Assembly (NCBI GenBank): GCA_038373885.1
Contig: JAWZYV010012238.1
Location: 1 to 64,000 of the forward strand
Length of the DNA: 64,000 nucleotides
Direction: 5' to 3'
Source of the DNA: Cheiracanthium punctorium
Lineage: Eukaryota > Arthropoda > Arachnida > Araneae > Cheiracanthiidae
A program made the translations under genes and the position numbers. Each line of letters starts with the position of its first letter. Position 1 is the first letter of the stretch. This document shows, piece after piece, positions 58,390 to 64,000 of the stretch. The notes under the pieces were generated by a model that saw only the letters and a program-made list of their open reading frames with translations, did no database searches and was not told the origin of the DNA.

Positions 58390-60330
58390 ATGTTCAATTG
58401 AGATCAATCTTCTGCAACTACGACAGGGTTACGATGGATAAATAAGAGTATCTAATTTGATGCTGCCAAATATTTGCCCTGAAGGCTATGCTGGTCACCA
58501 GTTGAAAACCACTGTTCTTATGGAAATATTTTTAATTTCAAAGCTTCTTTTAGGTGAAAAACAGGTTTTTTTTTTTTTTAAATTTAGGATTTCTATGCAA
58601 ATTTTGAATCTTCTCCAAGAGTTTAAGAGATACTACAGATAGTCTGATTTAGACAATTTTTGTGTACAGCATGATATACGTAGGTTATTTTGAGATGTAG
58701 GGTAATACCGAGACTTATGTAGCATATTTTTTTGAGTTTGTGTGAAAAATCCCAGGCTGCACCTAGAGTAAAATAAATGATGCTGTGCCATTTATAGTAG
58801 AATATAGAACATGTGTACTGCGACAAAAAAATAATTATATTTTTTATCATTTTTTTTTTCTAAAACATATCATTACGAGTGAGACGCCGCTCTTGGGTGG
58901 GAGTCATGCCGTGCCTGCAATAAGAATAGAATGAAATAATAAATAAAAAATACTCGAAAAAAGTTCTATGTCGAAACTATAATTACCTATTTAATAACAA
59001 AAAGATACTAAATTATTATAAAGAGAAGTACTAATAGGTTTAAATCAATATTAGTCAGCCTACTTAGTTCACTGCTAAAATTAAATTCTTTTATTTTTTA
59101 ATTGAATTTTTATTGTTGTTTCATAAACAGCGTAACAACGGTGTATTTGAAAAGGAAAAAAGAGTAAAATAATGTTTAAATCGTTTTATTTGTTTTAACA
59201 TTGTTTTATATTTTTAATGTGGGTATTTCTAATAAAATATATAAAAAGAATTAACAGTTTATTCGGTTTTTAAAAGCAATATTTTATCTAAGCCAGAACG
59301 TTAATAACAGAAATATTACAACTAATAGCATGGCCAACTTGGTCAATTTTTGTAAAAAGGGAAAAAAAAGTGTGTGCGTGTAATCTTTACGCGCGATTGA
59401 AGTAAAACTTCTTGGACGTTTACGACACACATCACTGAAATGATTAAACTTTAACTTAAAATAAATATCATATTATAATTTAATTATATTTATTATTCGT
59501 GTACTTTACAAAGATTATATAAATGTTATATTCATATTATTCATTGCAAATAGGTACTTGGATGTCATCGTAATTTTTCATGTATGAAATTACTTCTTAT
59601 TTTGTCTTTTCAATCGAGCTGTCTCATTTTGATAATTCAGTGAGTTGTATTCATCAGTCGCCGGCAGAATATTTTGTTCTATGCCATTTTCTCGGAGGTT
59701 TGGCGACATTTTTCTGGCGCATCCGTATGGGCGGCTTGAATTTAAAGGGCGCCGCTAGATCTTTTTAAATACGTGACCAAATAAATAAATAAATAAAATA
59801 AAAATAAATACCCAGTTAAAGCTTATAATTTCTACTTTTGACGAAAACAGCGCCACCTGTTGGTGACACATGTTTTTTATTCTCTATGAAATGCAAAAAT
59901 GTACAGAAGATGGCGTTTGAATAGCCCTAATACTACCGATATATTCAACTTTAAATGTAAGAGGCACCATCTTCGATATAGAGATCAGTGGTCCAAACTG
60001 TAAATATATATACCAATATATATATATATATTTATATATTGATATACAATTAACTTTAAGTATAATTTCTGCATGCTTATAATTACTATTATTGTAATTA
60101 AATGAAATATTTTAATTATTATGACTTTTTTCAGCATTTCAAGACTTTATCATGCTTTTCAAGCCCAATAACTAAACTGAGAAGAAGACCTTGAACCAAA
60201 AGACATGCCCTTTTGAATGATTTCCAATCAAACATCTAACTGACCCGTGAAAATATTTAACAGAATATTATGTACTTACATACACATTTATTCATTTCCA
60301 CACTATAATATTTACAGTTGTAGTATTAAA
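58390..60330. other. intergenic, no gene
   Basis: To 59365 this aligns with copy A. Beyond that it is AT-rich. (TAAA)n lies at 59780-59800 and (TA)n at 60000-60050. 59690-59770 is briefly less AT-rich (ggcggcttgaatttaaaggg, gcgccgctagatc), without a credible frame. Confidence 0.4.
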
Positions 60331-60339
60331 TACGATATT

Positions 60340-60368
60340 GTGCGAAATTTTCGCACGGGTCAGCTAGT
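60340..60368 (+). mobile_element. Helitron-like 3' terminus
   Basis: GTGCGAAA-T-TTTCGCAC (60340-60356) is a tight hairpin, followed after seven bases by CTAG and then T (60364-60368). A hairpin shortly before CTRR at the 3' end is the Helitron signature. The 5' end is not certain. A TC near 59880 (tctctatgaaatgc) is one candidate. No Rep/helicase coding is seen, so it would be non-autonomous. Confidence 0.5.
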
Positions 60369-60378
60369 AGTGTTTAAT

Positions 60379-61168
60379 TAATATAACGTGATTGTGTCTG
60401 CAGGCGGAGAGGGGGGAGGGGGCAGCAACAAATATTTAGAATTTCCTAAAATGTACTATTCCTGAACAAGGAAGCAACAATACTTTCAATTTTTAAACTA
60501 AACCAAACTGTTCCTCAATCTTCCTCAAGGGTACATGATGACATAGTTTTTTTTTTTTTTTTTTTGTTAGACAAAAGAAAAACGAAATCACTCATAAGTC
60601 GTATAACGAGTACTGCAGTGTATACACCACACCCATTTTTTTAAATGTTTTCTTTTCTTCCAGTTTTGGTGCTAGCCTTGGATTTTTGCACATCTGCTTA
60701 GCATTTTGCAGGAAAAAATCAGTTCACCCGATTTGTATAAATAGCAAGGGGTTTGGACCGAGAAATTATTCGTTCTCAGCATCCGAGAAAGATAACTTCT
60801 ATCACCATGCAGTCTCTGGTAAGTTTTCAGCTATCTGAAATTCTTAAAAATGTTTGACATAGTTAAATATACGTTCAACCAATGCGAAACAATATTTTTT
60901 AAAAGTAAATCTCAGTTTCTCAAATTATTATATATTTCTAATACTATTACCTTCCGTTAAACCCTGTGTAATTTTAACGTCTGATACATCACTCCACAAT
61001 TTAGAGTTTTTTTCTGCAAAATGCGCAAGCTATAAGTCATTTAAAATATATAAAAATGCACCTTTTCAAGTATATTCCAAAATTCAAGCATACTTACTAA
61101 AAGAAAATTAAAAAATAATTTTTAAAAATGTACAAAACATGGAAGAATAACTTATTAGCAATACAGTT
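60379..61168 (+). repeat. duplicated promoter/first-exon block, downstream copy
   Basis: Partner of 47184-47975. It begins within about ten bases of the Helitron-like end. The original orientation with its own second exon (gene 3) suggests this is the parental arrangement, and the 47 kb block the derived one. Confidence 0.75.
60736..60744 (+). promoter_or_regulatory. TATA box of gene 3
   Basis: TATAAATAG, 71 nt before the start codon. The leader is shorter than in gene 2 by a 7 nt deletion (ttctcagcatccgag against cttagcaaaggatatccgag). Confidence 0.7.
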
Positions 61169-62046
61169 TTAGACTGTTTCCAATTAAGTTCAGACTAGTT
61201 TTTGGTGAAATATAATAAAGTAGGCAATTTATTTTTACAGCTTTAAAAACATTTGGGTAAATTATTAAAAGACAAAAATAAGCCATATTTATTTGCATTA
61301 AAATAGGTGGTAATAATGTGCTGAAAATGGTGAAGATGATGTAACTATAGGCTAGAGTTGATCCCTCCAGTACAGTTAAGAATTGCTAATTCCAGATCGT
61401 CTCTAGATCGGTCTCTAGATCGGTGGCACGAGATGAACGTTTCGATCTTCCGCCATCTTGCTGGTAGTTAAGTCGAGCGATGGCAACGGCTGCCCTTTTT
61501 TCAGCATTGGGCAATCTATCCAGCTGTTCTCGCATTTTTCCACTTTTCAGCAGATGTCAGTGCTGTTAAAAATAATCGTGAGAATTTTTTTGCGGGAAAT
61601 GACGTGCTAAAAAGTATAGGATTCTCGTGGAGCTATGTCACCTATTTTTATAGAAATCAAATCTATTCTTCGTGACTGGCAACAGTCAATACGTCAGAGT
61701 TTGATGTTCCCAGAGCAGGAACACTGCGCGTTAAAGGGTTAATAAAGCTTAACTATTAATGTGATCATATTTTTAAAAGAAACTTATTAAAATGACTGCC
61801 TTATAAATTATCACGAGTATGTTGCAAACTCTCCACTGACTATTCTCCCATCTCTTTCAGTTCGCCCTCCTTGTTGTCGTCGCCCTCGTGGTGTGTGCTA
61901 TGGGACAGTACGCCTATAACTACTACGGCGGAGCGTATCCAGGATACGTCGCTTCCTATGGCTACGGGGCCTATCCCAGTGCTTACTACGGCAGCTATGG
62001 CTATTCCGCCTACAACCCAGCCTTGAGCTACTACATCAAGAAATGA
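60807..62046 (+). CDS. gene 3: 65-residue secreted Tyr/Gly-rich peptide
   Basis: Join 60807-60818 with 61861-62046. Exon 1 codes MQSL (donor GTAAGT). The acceptor tctctttcag ends at 61860, phase 0. The signal peptide continues FALLVVVALVVCAMG, and a likely cut leaves a 46-residue mature peptide starting QYAYNYYGG. It is dominated by Tyr, Gly, Ala and Ser in YGxY/AYP units (YVASYGYGAYPSAYYGSYGY), has no cysteine, and ends YNPALSYYIKK, the tail shared with gene 1. A strong donor, GAATG|GTGAGT, 18 nt after the stop indicates a 3' UTR intron. Intron 1 contains a piggyBac-like MITE. Composition resembles small arthropod structural or neuropeptide-like precursors. Function not determinable. Confidence 0.85.
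61397..61742 (+). mobile_element. piggyBac-like MITE (left-truncated) in intron 1 of gene 3
   Basis: Starts within the right palindrome arm (tctagatcggtggcacgaga), keeps the body and ends GCGCGTTAAAGGGTTAA (TTAA 61739-61742). It lies about 120 nt upstream of the gene-3 acceptor and is absent from gene 2's intron. Confidence 0.75.
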
Positions 62047-62155
62047 GCAGACGACGATTGAATGGTGAGTGGTATAATCCTCAGTCATCAAACCACGTCA
62101 TAAAACAAAAGGAATAACCCTATTATTATTATTATTATTTTGTTAGCTGTTATAA

Positions 62156-62665
62156 TTAACAGCTTGAAGCGCAACCCTTTCTCATTGCGGAAAAAAAGGC
62201 AGCCATTGCCATCGCTCGATTTAACTACCAGCAACATGGCGGTCGGTCGAATCGTTTACCGCGTACTACAGATCTAGAGTGCGCACACAGCTAGCTGTGT
62301 CAAAAAATGGTCTCCAGATCTGTGGCACGCGATAAACGATTCGATCGACCACCATGTTACTGGTAGTCAAATCAAGCGATGGCAACGACTGCCCTTATTT
62401 CAGCACTGGGCTTTCTATCCTGGGCCTTCTATATCAATGTATTTCTATCGTATTCTCTAGTTTTCGACTGATACCAGTGCTGTTAAAAATAACCCTGATA
62501 ATTTTTACAAATAATCGACAATTTTTGCGAGAAATTACGTGCTAAATAGAAAACTATTCTTGTTTAACTATGTCCTCCTTAAGTGCTTTTAATTCAAATC
62601 CAATTTATTCTGTGTGAATGAAAACAGTCAACATCTCAGAATTGTGCCCTCACGGCTGAAGGGAT
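62156..62665 (+). mobile_element. piggyBac-like MITE, diverged copy
   Basis: TTAA at 62156-62159, then agcttgaagcgcaacccttt and both palindrome arms (ctaccagcaacatggcggtc; caccatgttactggtagtca), diverged body and a poorly preserved right end near 62650-62665. It is the oldest-looking member here. Confidence 0.7.
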
Positions 62666-62747
62666 AGGTGCCATTTATATAGAGCTGCCAGGAAACCGGC
62701 AGTCAGAATTATTTAAGCCAGGGTTTCCCAATCACCAAGAGGCTTTA

Positions 62748-62870
62748 GGGCGATATTCAAGTGAAACACAGTTCGTACGTTTTCCTCGTCGAACAGGGGA
62801 AAATTCGAAAGATATCAATGTTTCTTATTCAATTGAAACAAGCCAATCGTGTTTTGATAGGAATGTTCTT
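62748..62870. mobile_element. MITE with GATTCAAGTGAAAC end, partial
   Basis: GGGCGATATTCAAGTGAAAC, then acagttcgtacgttttcc and cgtcgaacagggg, ending ccaatcgtgttttgat. This is the inverse of the 53.08-52.97 kb part of the element in gene 2's UTR region. The other end is missing. Confidence 0.55.
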
Positions 62871-63974
62871 ACCTTTAAGTAACATCCAAAATAGAAAAAA
62901 ATAATTACTGTGAGGGGGGGGGGGATAAAAAGGTAAAATGCTTGAAATTTTCTCATCAGATCTTTTTTATAACCAAACACCTACTAGTATTTATCTGCCT
63001 TTCACTAGACATATAGTAATTGAAAGCAATTTTCCACATTTAGATAATATTGCAATTTATACAATGCTCTTCCATACGTTTTGAAGAGTCAAATGCATAT
63101 TAGAAATATACTTTTCTTAGAAATATATTTTTACTTTACTTTTCTTAGAAATATACTATCTTAGAAATATACTTTTATATTTTGACAGTTTACAAATTTA
63201 TATTTGTTTGAAAATATGACGGAAAATATTTAATATACTTATATATACATATATATATACCTTAAAATGCAATATAGGAGAGAATTTTACTAGACTCACT
63301 GCATGTCTCAAAAATATTATTTTTAAATCGACAATTTATAAATTTGTATTTGTTTAAGAATGTAAAAGTTTATTATCTAAAACGGTACAGAAAGCCTCAG
63401 ATTGACAGACAATCAAAAACTTTGAATTATTATATGTCTAATGACTAGAAGTAAACAAAGAATTTCTATTAGGATTTCTCTTAAAAGTATCAACACTTTT
63501 TCTGAGAATTTTATAATTTTGTTATGTTATTTAAAAACAAACCCATGAAACATAGAAGAGCTCGCCATCTAGTCCATGAAAAAAATATTTTTAAATGGAA
63601 TTAAATGCTTTTAAACAAGAAATATTCATTGCAATATATTTTTTGTTTTCTGATCGCCTAGATTATACAAAAAAGTTTGGGTACTTAAGTACTATAACGT
63701 CGACCGCACGATATTAACCTCAATTATTTTGACGGTCAAAAACTTAACAACTAGTGGAGACTGAGGTAACGATTATTTTATATAATGAAATGGGGTTCTC
63801 AGCTCTGTGTAACAGAGAATTGCGTGATTGTTTATTGTTATGCATTTAATTGAAAAAAAAATTGGGAAAAATACTCGACAGTGTAATAAGTAAATGCAAA
63901 AATCAGTAGTTTTAAACTTAAACTTATGCCGTCTTTTTTTTTATTCCTTTACTTATGTTTGTTGAATATTTCAG

Positions 63975-64000
63975 ATCCCTACTCGAAGGTTATTTGAAGA
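63975..64000 (+). other. start of terminal 3' UTR exon of gene 3 (cut by window end)
   Basis: Opens after gttgaatatttcag. Reads atccctactcgaagg. Only 26 nt are visible, and the poly(A) signal must lie outside. Confidence 0.4.

Larger units (their letters stand above)
48012..59365. repeat. segmental duplication, copy B (~11.4 kb)
   Basis: Collinear with copy A. Differences: the block equal to 33797-34733 is absent (join at cgctttaagcacaataaaag, ~48262). It gains ~0.65 kb near 50190-50840 holding a MITE, an array at 49440-49860, a MITE at 52858-53085 and a SINE at ~55.0 kb. It retains the full mariner element, and a deletion removes sequence equal to 41953-43213. Confidence 0.85.
62065..63974 (+). 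other. 3' UTR intron of gene 3 (probable)
   Basis: GTGAGT donor at 62065. The acceptor gttgaatatttcag ends at 63974. It contains two MITEs (62156 and 62748), a (TA)n stretch near 63240 and otherwise AT-rich sequence without coding frames. Same placement as the gene-1 UTR intron, about 1.9 kb. Confidence 0.55.

Overview
This window looks like intron-rich, AT-rich, repeat-dense nuclear DNA from an arthropod. A chelicerate such as a spider is my guess, not something I can show. The evidence is TATA-driven genes with GT-AG introns, AATAAA signals, many short TIR elements with 2, 4 or 8 bp target duplications, a tRNA-derived SINE family, and decayed hAT, pogo and Tc1/mariner transposases. I see no operons, rRNA genes, stand-alone tRNA genes or CRISPR arrays, and almost all long ORFs are chance.

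The main content is a tandem family of three genes in the right half (34.4-64.0 kb) for tiny secreted tyrosine-rich peptides. Each has a TATA box, a first exon coding only four residues (MNFL or MQSL), a phase-0 intron of 1.0-1.5 kb, a second exon with the rest of the signal peptide and a 34-46 residue mature peptide, and apparently a further intron in the 3' UTR leading to a small terminal exon. Gene 1 is 34506-35750 (53 aa), gene 2 is 47614-49296 (54 aa), and gene 3 is 60807-62046 (65 aa), whose last exon begins at the window edge.

Genes 1 and 2 lie in an ~11 kb segmental duplication (33.5-44.5 kb and 48.0-59.4 kb). The second copy has lost the block with the gene-1 promoter and first exon. 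Just upstream of it lies a copy of the gene-3 promoter/first-exon block (47.18-47.98 kb, like 60.38-61.17 kb). Gene 2 therefore reads as a chimera: gene-3-type promoter and first exon joined to gene-1-type second exon and 3' UTR.

Left part: 529-820 (minus) is a convincing last coding exon of an unrecognised gene. From 3 to 34 kb are SINEs, a TTAA-flanked piggyBac-like MITE family with long internal palindromes, hAT-like MITEs, and a ZMYM1-like hAT transposase pseudogene (22.8-24.8 kb) split by a smaller MITE with a perfect 8 bp duplication. Between genes 1 and 2 lie an internally deleted Tc1/mariner element (42.06-43.0 kb), two other SINEs, a second TTAA MITE and a pogo-like remnant with a C-terminal PHD-type zinc finger (45.44-46.71 kb). 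A Helitron-like 3' end abuts the gene-3 promoter block.
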